A stretch of 64,000 nt of DNA from Lepidonotus clava (Eukaryota > Annelida > Polychaeta > Phyllodocida > Polynoidae), in contig OW387133.1 in assembly GCA_936440205.1 (NCBI GenBank), positions 70,680,374 to 70,744,373 of the forward strand, read 5' to 3'. The stretch's first letter is position 1; the number at the start of each line of letters is the position of its first letter. Shown one piece after another: positions 19,570-31,469 of this stretch. A program made the translations under genes and the position numbers. The notes under the pieces are model-generated. The model did no database searches, was not told where the DNA came from, and saw only the letters and a list, made by a program, of their open reading frames with translations.

Positions 19570-20187
19570 AATTGTGTCTCCCCACACAGAAAGGATGCTC
19601 CGAGGGGGATATATCTTAAGCTCTACAGGTAATATTTAGGGAGATATGGGCAGATTTGTGAAAAATAGGGATGAAAATGTCTTAAACCAACTTTTTGTGT
19701 AGAATTCAGTTATCCTACTCTACACATTCCATTTTGTTTGAAAAACATTCTATTTGGAATGTTAATAGAATGTTTTTCCCCAAATATTACCAAACATCAG
19801 ATTTTTGGTTACCATGGAAACAACCAAATTTTGCAAATGTTGTCAAAAACTGTAACCCATTTGGAAAGACACGACTTGATTGTATTACTAGTCCAAACTG
19901 AAAGAGATTATCTTTAGTAGAACAAATGTTATAAGCTTAATAGCTTTTATGACTTTTTGTTAATTTATGGAGAAAATTTCATTTCATTACTAAATATTTA
20001 GATAAATATTCAATATCCAGGCTTTTTGCCATTTTCAGGAATACTGACCGTTCTGTGTTCAACAGCCCGTAAATTTCTTGAAAATTATTTAATTTTGATG
20101 TGCTTGGAATCATTTGAAAGCTTAAATCATCCTCTTTAATGCCTAAATCCTACCTGGAGCATCCTTTCTGTGTGGGGAGACACAATT
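19570..20187. mobile_element. MITE with perfect 32-bp terminal inverted repeats
   Basis: The left end (AATTGTGTCTCCCCACACAG and 12 further bases) is repeated exactly inverted at 20156-20187. There is an X-box-like GGTTACCATGGAAAC at 19807-19821 and an internal ATGTTAATAGAATG segment. No coding capacity. I could not resolve the target duplication. Confidence 0.75.
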
Positions 20188-20438
20188 ATTTGTTTTATCC
20201 TCACATGCAAAGAAACCTTTATTCTGATTTGATAAAATGATTGATAATATCTCATACTTGTGACTTACATGTGACCTAGATAAGTCATAGATCAATTGCA
20301 TGCAACAAAAAGGCTAGATGACATGTTTTCTACTATGTTTGGTAAACTGACATGCTTCACAACACTGTAATTGTGCGTTATACATCAAAAATGCATTTCT
20401 TATTATTTAAATTGTATCTTTTAACTTTTTCACCTTAA
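20188..20438. other. AT-rich spacer before duplication copy A
   Basis: No feature recognised. Confidence 0.3.
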
Positions 20439-20735
20439 AGTGTGAGTAACTCAAGTTGCGCAAAAATTTCAGCTTGGCACCCAGCAGATTTGAAATCAGA
20501 AGATTCTGGAGATATAATGTCATTAAAAAAACATTGTATAGACGCCATGTCAAGGTTAGGCCCAAAAAAGGGCTTTGGCAAATAGACTAGTAGCAGGGGT
20601 CATGCACGACCCCTCCCTCGCATCGATAGAAGAACATTTTTTAAGAAATAGATACACAGTATGCTGTATATTAGAAATCTGACCTCAGTCAGTACATACC
20701 CTGAGCGACAAATCCACCCTGGCCGGGAATACAAG

Positions 20736-21125
20736 ATGCCCAGTAACAAACCCCCTGCTAAAAGCCAGTGCGCAACAAGCACTGTTCAACAATCGGAACC
20801 GGAACCCCTGCCCCTTGCCCAACCCGAACAGAGAGTCGTCCAGCCCAGGAAACCCACCACATCTGACCCAAAATCGCCCTCGCTCCAGAGGACTAGGTAC
20901 ACTTACCAGCCCCATCACCAACAACCACCACAACCCTTGATGGGAAGAGATAACCAACCACCAACGGCCATCTTGCATCGAGGAACCGATCCCCGGCGCC
21001 CGACTCAACGCGGCTCTCGCCCATTCAGAGCCCATCAGCGGACCAGAACCGCAACCCATATGGCCCCAAACCCTGCCTATGACAACAACCAACAGTGGGT
21101 CGACAGTGCAAATAAAACTAAATAA
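20736..21125 (+). pseudogene. PLE ORF N-terminal fragment, copy A
   Basis: From MPSNKPPAKSQCATS the frame encodes a Gln/Pro/Thr-rich segment that resembles the disordered N-terminal part of PLE ORFs. It ends soon after NNQQWVDSA, where copy A loses the PLE body still present in copy B. The counterpart is 44537-45136. Function: disordered part of a retroelement protein (inference from what follows in copy B). Confidence 0.6.
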
Positions 21126-21530
21126 AAATGATTTTTGGGGTTGAAATATCTAAGACATAAGAGTAAGTAATTAATATCCAAAAGGGGGCAACTTTATGAT
21201 CATTATTCTTTTTGATATTTGATTTGAAAATAATGCCTTGTATTCCCGGTGCACCCCATACACTTACCTTCTGCTTATTCAAGAGGAAGAGGAAGGTATA
21301 GCCTCTTCCTCTTTAAGAGGAAAGATTCTCCCTGTTATATCTCACATAAGGCTTATAAGTTGTTCTCTAGGTTAATCCCTCTCAATTGGTACCATATTAT
21401 TAATATTTTATTCACTTTTCAAGTCCCACATGTAAACAGGATGCTAGGCATGTCATACCCGAAAATTCACGAAATTTCTATTTTTCACAGTTATTCATGA
21501 CAATAAATGTAATTAAAGTAGTGAAAACAT

Positions 21531-21831
21531 TTTCCAAATATATTAATAACGTCTGTTTACTGAATGGTAGTGCACCATATTATATCATCAAATGATCATA
21601 GCTTCAGCAAATTCTGAAAATAAGGGTCAAAACTATAAAATGTATAATCTAATCAGCGGCCATCTTGAATTTGCATAAATTTTCCAAATATATTAATAAC
21701 GTCTGTTTACTGAATGGTAGTGCACCATATTAAATCATCAAATGATCATAGCTTCAGCAAATTCTGAAAATAAGGGTCAAAACTGTAATTAATGTATAAT
21801 CTAATCAGCGGCCATCTTGAATTTGCATAAA
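21531..21831. repeat. 150-bp tandem duplication, copy A
   Basis: Two units (21531-21680 and 21681-21831) starting TTTCCAAATATATTAATAAC. Nearly identical to each other. The same pair is in copy B (47295-47595), so the tandem duplication predates the segmental duplication. Confidence 0.9.
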
Positions 21832-22358
21832 AATGGCTGATTTATGATAATTTTTACAGAATGTGAAGGTTGAATTATTTTGAAATAAACCTACAGCAAA
21901 TAAAAGTAAACGGTGCTCAAGCTTACAAAGTCTTTACCTACAAAAATTGTGAGCAAGTTATGATCATTTAGAATGAAAATCATGTATTTTGAATAATTAT
22001 AAAGGCTTTTAATCTTAGATATTCTAAAATTGTATGGGTGAATAAAGGTGGCCCTATTAATAAAATGTCTAATTTGACCAATATGCCATGAATCAAAGTG
22101 TCAGAATATTGATATCGAAGTATTTATGAGCATAACATGATTAAACATATATTTCTCAAGATATCTTGTATATATGATTAAAAAAATTGACATTTCGATA
22201 TGAATATTATAGAAACTGTAGCCTAATTAATGAACATCGATCATATATGATCGATTTTCTATGGGGCCGTCAGGAAAGGGTTAAAGTAGCTATAGTTGAA
22301 GCACATTCTGTTATTTCTAACTTCCTGCGCTTAAGTTTTATATTCCAGTAATACTCAC

Positions 22359-22477
22359 GACAGGCTACTTGGTAAGTGACTAAAAACCCTGTATGTTGCC
22401 CATGTCCATCAGAAAAGAAGTATATTGTAGTTTCTCCTGTAGTTATTATCTGCCCAGGGGACGTGTCTCCACAATAT
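22359..22477 (-). CDS. CUB-domain exon, second half (copy A)
   Basis: 119-bp minus-strand exon. The acceptor TCTCTTCAG precedes it (plus ct at 22478-22479) and the donor GTGAGT follows (from 22358). After one base of a split codon it reads YCGDTSPGQIITTGETTIYF then FSDGHGQHTGFLVTYQVAC. YCG, the S/TG, the FxSD and the GFxxxYxxxC are the classic second half of a CUB domain, a beta-sandwich of extracellular proteins. It starts in phase 2 and ends in phase 1. The upstream partner on the minus strand is 42219-42507, whose end phase fits. Copy B has the same exon at 48117-48235 with two visible base changes, one silent and one His to Arg. Confidence 0.85.
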
Positions 22478-22997
22478 CTGAAGAGATAATATGCAGGTCT
22501 TACACATTAAGCAATATTTTGACACATAGCTGTAGTTTGAATGTGGGATTTCATTAGTTGTTTTGATGGGTTCCCAACCAAATACGACCTTTCCAGGATA
22601 GGTCTTGCAAGCATCAGGGCTCCTGACACACAAAACAATGATAATTATGTATAAAGTGTACTGACACGGATGGCCAGAACAGCGCATGTTTTAGCCATAA
22701 CTCTGTCAAAGATAGGGGTTAGAGGATGAGTCTATGTGTGACATATCATACTAAAGGGGCGCATGCTGCTCGAGCTCACTCAGAGTTAGCTGAACGTTGT
22801 GTGAGTAACCATCCTGGAAAGGTTGAGTCTTAGAAGCTGAGTCCTTGATTTGGAATAGAAGCAGAAAGACTGTGTAGAAAGGCGGGAGCGTTGACTGAGA
22901 ACGACAATACACAGGAGATTAATAAATAAAAGAACATCCTTTCACGTGAGTGTAACGTCTTACATGATGTGTACCTCTTTTGTCATAAACATTATTG

Positions 22998-23775
22998 CGT
23001 TGGCTGAGTAACCAAAGGTCGTATATGAAAAAATAGGGATTTCAGGTCATTTCAAATTATATTGAAGTATCCATGATGACATTTGAGAAAATCAATTCAG
23101 AAACGACCTTTGGTTACTCAATTTTTTAGAGAAAATCTAAGATTATGTTAGTAACCAAAGGTTGTATAAAGTAAACATTATTTCCAAATAAATGCTAATT
23201 AATGAAAATTCTTGACTTTAGAAATATGAAATAATATTTTACATAATGTAATGATATACTCTTACTCATTTCATGATATTACAGTATCATTGAATTATGA
23301 GAGTATCTTTTATAATGAGAAACTATAAATACTTGTCAAATACAACCTTTGGTTATTCAACTTTTAAATCATCCATTCATAATGGATGTATGTGCTTTTG
23401 AAAATAAATAAATAATTAAACAAAGGTCGTATCTAGTATTTTTACTATTATATTGATAGATTTACTATAATAATAAGAAGTTTTATCTTCATGGTCTGTC
23501 ATTTGATCTTGTGAATATTTAAAAGATTCATTAATCAAAACAATAATATTTGGTTATAAAACCTATATTTTCTCATTTTTTCTAATCAGATATGACCTTT
23601 TTTACTCACTGAGAAAGGAGGTAGAGCAGATACTACCTTTGTTTACTGACTTATAACATTCCAAATGTTCAAATTTAAGAAAATCTAAATTTTCTAGGCA
23701 GCTCAAGTGGTTGGGAAATGTTTTCAATAAAAAAGAGATTTTTTTGAGATACGACCTTCTTTTATTTAGCCAACC
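22998..23775. mobile_element. MITE with iterated terminal motif, copy A
   Basis: 778 bp, starting CGTTGGCTGAGTAACCAAAG and ending with a diverged inverse (…TTTAGCCAACC), flanked by ATTG on both sides (22994-22997, 23776-23779). Inside, the subterminal motif GTAACCAAAGGTCGTAT recurs in both orientations, at roughly 23010, 23103, 23152, 23341, 23420, 23590 and 23630. No coding capacity. Confidence 0.8.
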
Positions 23776-25497
23776 ATTGGGAAAGTACTACTATCTCTAT
23801 TAACAGAAATACAGAGGGTTGCTCTTAAAATTATGTCAATATTTTGACAATTATCAAGAAAGCAGCAAAACTATTCATTTCTTTGGATCTAATCAAGGTA
23901 CTCCATTCTGTTTTCAGCTGATTGTAGCTTGAGTCTTTATTAATTTGCATTATCGCAATTGGTATAGTTTGATTCAATGTTTCCATGGCAACCTCAGATA
24001 ATAGGTTTTCATTGTTAAAAACGTTCCATTAACATTCTATCAAGAATGTTTTCAGCAATGCAAATTCGTTTGTATCTAAACGCCCCAAACAAGGCAAACA
24101 AACTGATAAACACAGAGGCCACTACAAATGCACTGCTACTAACTCTACAAAATATGGTTGTGAACAAGGACCTGACTAAAGACTTTCCTCAAGCAACTAA
24201 TTATAAGAAGTAGAAGGCCTAGGAGAAGACCACGATGCCGACACTCAGTGTTGAAACATCTATCAAACAAGGAAACCAGGACATACTAAATATACTATTG
24301 GAAATAAAACGTGATTTATCAAATGTAAAGGATAAATAAAGTGGAAACCAGTGTTGAAAACTATTGACAGTAAACCCATTGATCTGGGAATAGATTTGTG
24401 TGATGAAATATCTGCAATCAACAGTTAAGGCCGTATTCCATATACCAAAAGTGCACTGCCAATTTACTACTGATATACTTTCGGCAGTGTCTATGCATTA
24501 TCGGCGGTACAGCCAATAAAATTTACCAACATGTTGGAAAGTGCATTTTCGGCAGCCAATAATGCACTTTCAGTGGCCGATAGTGCACTTTTAGGTGGCC
24601 CGAAATGATAAATGTGTTCTGTTTTCAATGTAGATACCTTAAAATGATAGTTTCTCAAATTTTAGACTATTTTATGAATATTTCATAAATTTTAGTTTCC
24701 TTGGCAACCAAATAGAATGAATTAAGTGAATTATCCATATCATAACGTTCCATTGACATTCCAAATAAGGATAGACTCCATCATAATGGAATGTTTTGGG
24801 TGTGGTAAAGGAATTCTACACAAAAAGTTGGTTTCATAAATCAACTCATATCTCCTAAAATATTAGATTTAGGATAGCAAAAATGAAACCTCGGTACCCT
24901 TTCCCCTCAGCTGGTCACATTTAAAGGTATCTATCGACTTGTTGAAAAACTAGAAGGACTCTGACGAAGATATAGTGAAACATCGTTAACCCAGGAAAAC
25001 AACTCTGAGGGATCTGGGCCCATATCTTCTTAAGTAATTTGGCTAATCAGGGACATTTTGATTAGCTTCTCATGATTTGAAACTTTCTATCATCAATAGA
25101 TTTTGCACCTAATAATCCCTCTTTGAGACTATTTGTCAATAACACCATTACTTTTGGTAAAAGATGAAATAGCTTATTTTGAGACCCTAATCAAAATTTC
25201 CCTGATCAGCATGATTAGTTAGGACAATAGTGGCCCAGGTGTTGAAGGGCTAGTAAGTGACCCCAAACCGTGAATGTGAAAGCTCTATTATAGTAGATTG
25301 TATTAGAGAAAATCTGCACATAAACCTAGTAAGTAATTCCCTACACTTCATAATTAATAAATGGGTAAGAGTATAATCCAACGACATCGAGTATGTCCAA
25401 AGAATGGGGCATTAACATGCATAGATCCAGTCCTTGTCCAGCGAAAATGGTATTTTCCAGAATTTAGAAATAGTATACTCAGGAACAAGTATTCCAT
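23776..25497. other. Non-coding sequence with MITE remnants
   Basis: Holds an X-box-like TTTCCATGGCAACC near 23980; a palindrome-rich piece near 24425-24600 with repeated AGTGCACTTT and CGGCAG words; and a truncated MITE of the 42831 family (about 24600-24910) that ends CCTTTCCCCTCAGCTG. The remainder has no recognised feature. Confidence 0.5.
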
Positions 25498-25501
25498 TCA
25501 A

Positions 25502-26207
25502 GGATAGACAACACCTCTCAGCGGCCAATTCGCGGGACTCTCTTTAGATAAACATATATTTTCTAATATTTATACTATGGATATGAGTGTAATATCCTTA
25601 AACACCCTTTAAATAACTGTATCTACTCATATAACTTACATTTTGATGTGTACATAACTGGCTGTATGAGCAGGCCGGAAATAAAAAAAAATGCATTTTT
25701 CACTTTTATTTTTTGAACATGAATATCTCACTTAATATGCCATGGAAATGCATGAAATTTTCACAGCATATAGACAAGATTCATTAGGAGGGAAATGTGT
25801 CTCAGATTCCTTATTTAGGTCTTAGTTCTTGATTTATAAAATCTAGAAAATAATGTTGAAAAAATAAAAAAAATGTTTCCCGTTTTTTGACATAAAATGA
25901 AAACAAAGACCTAAATAAAAAATCTGAAACATTCTTTCCTGCATGCAAACGCTATGGACAACCTCCTTAAATTTTGTGACAATCCATTGAGCGGTTGCAG
26001 AGATATCCGTGTTCAAAAAATAAAAGTGAAAAAAATAGTTTTTCACCTCTAATTTCACTAGTTTCAACATTCCAACAATATGCTATATATCAAAAGATAG
26101 AAAAAAATATATTCTACCATTTGATGTACGCCACATATTTGTAGCCTTATTATTGGCAGCGCAATTTAAATTACTGTAAATGTGGTGCCGAGAGGTGTTG
26201 TCTATTC
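25502..26207. mobile_element. Long-ended TTAA MITE present only in copy A
   Basis: 706 bp. Ends GGATAGACAACACCTCTC and, inverted, GAATAGACAACACCTCTC. TTAA follows at 26208-26211, and TCAA (a probable decayed TTAA) precedes at 25498-25501. Inner inverted segments (GTGAAAAA...AATAAAAGTG) extend the symmetry. Copy B shows the empty site CCATTTAAAAGC near 51276-51287, which proves the insertion and its TTAA target. Confidence 0.9.
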
Positions 26208-26513
26208 TTAAAAGCTCGTTTAAGAAGTTCTAAATTATTCAGATACTCTAAGACCTCAATATGAATTATGATAAGAGGCATACAAAAAACTTTGATCACT
26301 TGAAGGAATTTGAAAAACAATTCTTGTTAGAACAGCTGATTGTAGATAATACACGCACCACTGAATCTACATCGCGTCAGATTTGAGAATATCATTAGAT
26401 CTGGTGTTTTAGATATACCTATAAATGACAACCTCCCAATATGCATGGTGAAAAAATAGGAAAGAACAATTAAAAATTATAAATACAATGATGGAAGTAG
26501 TTATAAGAATTAT

Positions 26514-27197
26514 CAGGTTGGGGATACCACTGAAAAACGGGATGTCCTGTAAAAACGGGACGTCCTGTGATAACAGGCAATTATGAAAAAGTGTATTATC
26601 TAGCCATTGTAGATGAATTTATACATGAATATTACACAATACAAATATGATGTGATACTTCTACAGATGCAAACTGCAAAAATTATGAAATTCTGCATTA
26701 ACATGAATTTAATAACACTTTTCATTTTGACAAATATATAAAAGATAATTTCTCAATTAATATTTTTACATAAATAAAAACGCTCAGAAAATGAGAAGGT
26801 TGCTAAATTAAAAAATTATTTGTAATGAAAGAACAAATCTTTTGCATCAAAATGATCGTTGCATTTCCAAATTCTATCGTTGCATTCTTTTTTTATTGAT
26901 TTTTATTTTTTAAAAGTTACAAAAATCATACCAAGAAAATGGCCCGTCCTGAAATAACAGGACGGTGTCATGATCCGTTATTACAGGACGTCCCGTTTTT
27001 TCAGGCAGACTTTTTAAAACCATTTAAACCAGTATTGTAACGATGGGATTCAATTTTAATTTGACCAAATAATTGTTTGTAGTATAGGGTTATATTTAAA
27101 AATTAAAAAAATGATAATGGAATGTTTTAAAGTGATTTATAGGGTTGTGTCCTGAAAAAACGGGACGTCCCGTTTTTCCCGTCGTGGCCCCAACCTG
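26514..27197. mobile_element. GGGACGTCCC-rich MITE, copy A
   Basis: 684 bp, ends CAGGTTGGGG...CCCCAACCTG, flanked by ATTAT on both sides (5-bp duplication). Terminal and internal segments hold several copies of the palindrome GGGACGTCCC or GGACGTCCTG next to runs of A or T. No coding capacity. Other copies are 51596-52269 and 61806-62490. Confidence 0.85.
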
Positions 27198-27448
27198 ATT
27201 ATAGTAAAGTAGATTTTGAGAATTCAATTGTAAAGGATTTGTACTGGATTGGATTTGGTGAAGCTGGTAATGATCAGAACGTGTTATGGGTATATTTATA
27301 GGCAAAAAAATGCTGATACTATGTAAGTGCAGGCCCTTTCGTTAGCCCAAATATTCAATACTATATGGCCAGAAAATTCAATGCGCATAGATAAAGGGGG
27401 CATTTCACATTAGCCAAATTGTGATTGTAAATTGAGATACAATCATAA
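27198..27448. other. Non-coding spacer
   Basis: No feature recognised between the two MITEs. Confidence 0.3.
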
Positions 27449-27775
27449 CCCTTTAGACCCCAATCCGGCCTTATCCGCCCAATGGTGTGGTCCCCGATCG
27501 GGCCGTAGCCGCCCGGAAAAACAGCCGTTTTCCCATAAATTTTCAACATTTATCCAAGGGAAACACCTTCATGAATATTCAACATACACAATCAAACAAA
27601 ATATCGTTTAAAAATCTATTGCTACAAGTCCCATTTCAATCAAATTTCTTGATGGGGTAGGGTTGGTCTTTGGATTTCCTCCGGTACAAGGAATTTAGGG
27701 AATTCTGGAGGGAAATCCAGGGAAATCCCAGGGAAATCAAGCAGTTCAGGTATACATCATGTGGGGACTAAAGGG
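27449..27775. mobile_element. TTAA MITE of the CCCTTTAGACCCC family, copy A
   Basis: Same family as 340-661. TTAA follows on the right (27776-27779), and the left flank reads ATAA, one base off. The GC-rich left end has two GGCC-centred segments. Confidence 0.8.
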
Positions 27776-27922
27776 TTAAATCAATATTTATGACCCTTCT
27801 TTCTCAGTAAGGTTATTTTTTGTAAATTTGATGGTTTTGGATATGTGACTACTCATTGAGCAGTTTAAAACCGTTTGATACCAAAGATTTTTGGGAAATT
27901 TTAAGATAAAATGCCCATTTAA

Positions 27923-28458
27923 CCCTTTCACTGCCAGGTATATCACAATGTAACTGATATTTACTGAAATATTGCCCAAAATACAAAAAGTAGTGCATAA
28001 ATTCCCTAAAACTCAAATTTAGTTTAGATTCTTCAGATGAAAAGCTTTTTTCAATAATTTTGATATAAACGTTCCAAATGTTGGCACTGTGCCAATAAGG
28101 CAAATTTCTTCCGCTGAGTAATTGTTCGTACTATCGTAATTTTCAGGTTACCATGGTAACCAATAACTCATAAAATAAGTATGACACTCTTTATAAAAGT
28201 AACATGGAAACATTATCTTTTTTGTGCAAAAGACAATTTGTGATTATCATAAGTGAAAAAAAAGTTAGAGCAAATTAAAAATCATGTCATTTACATAAAT
28301 TCACCTATTTTTCATGATTTTTTAATTAGTATGGCAAATTCAAATGTAAACACATTGTTTATGGTTTCTCGAATCGCTATTCTAACATTTTTGGGTGACT
28401 TGATAGTCCGATGTTCAAATACCTGTATCTCTGGTTCTAATTGGAATATTTGAAAAAT
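27923..28458. mobile_element. Truncated TTAA MITE with X-box, copy A only
   Basis: Starts CCCTTTCACTGCC right after TTAA (27919-27922), like the complete relative at 31470-32111, but has no right end. It carries the perfect palindrome GGTTACCATGGTAACC at 28146-28161. In copy B the sequence after the same TTAA is different. Confidence 0.65.
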
Positions 28459-28471
28459 TCAAGTGATAGAG

Positions 28472-28502
28472 TATAAAAGGGGGTGTTCAGGCCCAAAATA
28501 AA
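28472..28502 (+). promoter_or_regulatory. TATA box and polyadenylation signal, LTR-like
   Basis: TATAAAAG (28472-28479) is followed 17 bases later by AATAAA (28497-28502). In copy B a CCAATCAG box lies upstream (near 54714). This crowding of CCAAT, TATA and AATAAA is typical of a retroelement terminal repeat, but I found no partner repeat. Confidence 0.4.
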
Positions 28503-28682
28503 CAGTCCCATCTTGATACTCATTGTGTTCACATGTGTCTTCTTCCAGTAATCTGGCCCTCGAATGGGTTTAATTCAAAGATATGCTAAGATAGAAGTTA
28601 ATTAACTAGTTGAACTCAAGTAATTGGTCTAAGTTTAGTGCATAATCTGGAACAAAAAGAGTAGGGGTCTGAAAGACCGAAG

Positions 28683-29009
28683 ATGGCCCGAAAGCCCAGA
28701 TTGGCCCGAAGATCGACTAGGGACCGGAAGACCGGACAGGTACGAAAGCCCGAAATCGTGAGGGGCCGACCCTTGACCGCTGGGACAAAGGTGCGCCCGC
28801 TTGGCCCCATGCTACCAACCACTAGGCAAGCAGTGACCAAACCCACCACGGAAGACCTGGTCCACCTCCGTCCAATGTCCAGAACACTCCAGGCATACAG
28901 ACCGGTGCACACACCCCAATCTGAGATTACCGATTCCCAGACCGTCCCACTCGTTCCCTCTCGTGCTCGAGGCATGACTCTTGATCTTACACCTCCCTTC
29001 ACCATATGA
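28683..29009 (+). CDS. 108-residue basic ORF, unknown (copy A)
   Basis: Reads MARKPRLARRSTRDRKTGQV at the start, with many Arg, Lys, Pro and Thr. I recognise no domain. It is conserved as an open frame in copy B (54948-55274) with a few substitutions and a different last few residues because of a 43-bp indel. It lies downstream of LTR-like signals, so it may be the start of a retroelement capsid-type protein rather than a host gene. It could also be a chance frame in GC-rich sequence. Confidence 0.3.
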   Translation: MARKPRLARRSTRDRKTGQVRKPEIVRGRPLTAGTKVRPLGPMLPTTRQAVTKPTTEDLVHLRPMSRTLQAYRPVHTPQSEITDSQTVPLVPSRARGMTLDLTPPFTI

Positions 29010-29039
29010 ATAGGAACCCCAACCTACCGAGGAACGTCA

Positions 29040-29870
29040 CAATTGCAACAATGTTTTAAAATTACGTTCTGACAACATCAATTTGACAATATTGTAACAA
29101 CGTTGTTGGACTACTTCAAAACAACATGCAGGTGGCACCACTGTCTAAAGTGTGTTATATTTCAAAAACGTTTTTTAGATTTAGTCATTTAAGACAAGAA
29201 TCTTATACATGTTTTGAAATACAATGCTTGAATAAGGTGTACTAGATGAAGGAACATTATCTATGTTCATAATGTTTAACTATTGTTATGAGAGAAGAGA
29301 CATTGAATAGAAAAACCTAGGTAAACACCTTTTTTATTTGGTGAGCATTGTATAGCCCATTCAGCCTTGAGAATCTCGAATTGTCAATACAACAGGTCAT
29401 TCACCTGACATGATCTAACATACATTATCATCATGCTGATTTCTAAGTGCAACATGCACTCTGGAATCAACTCATAGAATTATAAATAAAGAGGTTTTTC
29501 ATATTTTCATAATATTTATTTATGATATTCATGATATATTTCCTAATTTCTTAATTGATTTAATAATGCCACAAATATGGCGATCATCAGGCATAGGGGA
29601 TAAAAAGATGCATATGTCAGCACATATGTATTAAACAATGTAAATAATATTCATGAATTTTGAATATATTATTCATTCATATGAGAACAAAAAACGAAAG
29701 TTGTATAAAGGTTGTGGAATGGTAACAGTACAAAGTTAGGAACAACGTTGCTGCAACCTTTCTTGGAGTCCACAAATTTAGGTTGTAACAACTTAAATTT
29801 GCAAAGTTGTCAAAACCAAAGTATAATGTTGTGACAATGTTGTAACAACGTGAAATTATTATATGCGTAA
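29040..29870. repeat. ACAACGTTGT-type dispersed repeat, copy A
   Basis: Both ends are rich in words such as TTGTAACAACGTTGTTG (about 29094) and GTTGTAACAACGTG (about 29838), which read in both directions. This is a dispersed non-coding repeat. A different stretch rich in the same words is at 54360-54545. Confidence 0.5.
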
Positions 29871-31052
29871 TAAGATAAAAATGTTTAAGATACGACACTC
29901 AGTGTTGAATGGTTTGTTGTAGGTGCTACATATTATCTTAGCACTTACAATCGTAAAATCACCTTGGTGTGAAATGCTCCCATAGTTTGAAAATGGAAAA
30001 AACGGGGAAAAAAGCAATACATGAGATTCGTGACCACGAATCCTTCGCAAACCCAAAATTTGGAATTGTGACTATTTATTGAATTTGGGATTTGTGAATC
30101 TTTTTTGGTTGCTGCCCCATGGATATGTGACATCAATTCCAAAAATGAAAAACTGAAGTACAAATATGAAAGGTTGGAGACCGTTAATCCAAATGAGTAA
30201 AGGGATGCTATACGATCAGCTGGCCACCATACAGTGCTCTAGTACTGGCCCATGGGATTTGACACAGGGGGTACTGGGGGTGCTCCTGCACTGATCTACA
30301 ACAGTACAGTACCTTGATATAAAAGTTATCTTAAGAATAATTATTATTCAAGATAGTGTGGTTGGAGGTGTTATAGTAGTGTTATACAATAATAACATCT
30401 TAGAATATCTCTTAGTTCTATTCTGAACTTACTTCAAATGTGAACTTGTAAAAATATATGATCTTATTGATCTTACTCACTAAATTCACTAAAACAAGTC
30501 ACAAATGAACAGAATTAAAAATCAGAAAACCTGACAACCTAAGTTGCCAGTCAACCTCACCGAGGTGCAGATCAACCCCACCCCATTTCAGTCTTGAAGC
30601 CTAATCATCATGTGCCCCTCCTAAGGTATTGAGGTCTGACTAATATGTATCAGGAGATTATCATTTCAGTAGAGAGCTAACAAATTTCTTAGTATGAACA
30701 ATTCGTTTTGCCTATAGAAAATTATGTTTAATTCTAAAATGGTTCAGACATTTCTAAAGAATTCTTCCATCTATAATTTTGATCCAGATTTTATGAGATC
30801 TATAACACCAAAGCCTTTCATAAATGAATAATGGACCTTTCCCACACTAAAAATATTTCCCTGTCTTCAATATAATAGGTATTCTGCCCCCCTCATACCC
30901 CTCTCCTGTAACTGCTGCAATCGCTACTTCCCATACCTTTTTGGTCAGTCTATACCTCCTACAGTGTTACGCTACAGTTACATGATTTTTGGGGGAAATT
31001 TATAGATTCCATGGAAAGAACAAACTGATAACGTTATTTTGAACATCATATG
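29871..31052. other. Non-coding sequence, copy A
   Basis: AT-rich. Contains a TTATCTTAGCACTTA segment (near 29935) shared with the inverted repeat at 2072. No exon recognised. Confidence 0.4.
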
Positions 31053-31418
31053 CATTACACCTAAGCAATGTGGCCCCTGCCGCAGCTTAGACCAACATTG
31101 ACCACCAACCACACTACCCAGACTGGACAGCGTGGCCCCTGCCACTTTCGTCTGTAGTCAACATGCATAGAAAAATCCTAACCGGTTCCATTTCCCAACA
31201 CCCCTTACAGATCCAGCATCCCATATTTTTGACTCCCAATGTTACCCTGCCGGACCTCACTTGGGCCCCAAATGCCCCAACATGGATATGAAAGAACCCC
31301 ACCTAACCCCTAACTGACCAATCAGGCGAGCCACACTAGGCAGAGTGCTGTGTTGGAGAGTGAGACACCTCTAACTTCATGGTTGCCATCTGAGGAAGAA
31401 GGACCATACATTTTCAAT
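31053..31418 (+). other. PLE tail remnant, copy A
   Basis: Carries GTGGCCCCTGCCGC (near 31070), GTGGCCCCTGCCAC (near 31132), a CCAATCAG box (31318) and GGTTGCCATCTGAGGAAGAAG (near 31380), in the same order as the tail of the first PLE. No coding part is attached. It coincides with the right end of the segmental duplication. Confidence 0.6.
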
Positions 31419-31469
31419 CAAGGAACTGCTTGGCTATGTTCAGCAAAAAACAGATTCTGAATATCTTAA

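Larger units (their letters stand above)
20439..31418. repeat. Segmental duplication, copy A
   Basis: About 11 kb matching 44224-57732 in direct orientation, starting 23,785 bases apart. Identity is very high where both are present. Copy A lacks about 1.95 kb of PLE sequence (44943-46897 in B), has an extra MITE (25502-26207), differs from B between the TTAA at 27919 and 28458, and lacks about 43 bp near 29000. It carries a CUB exon. Confidence 0.9.

Noticed and set aside
28683-29005. Antisense frames overlapping the 108-residue ORF
   Set aside because: Shadow frames in GC-rich sequence, with no motif.
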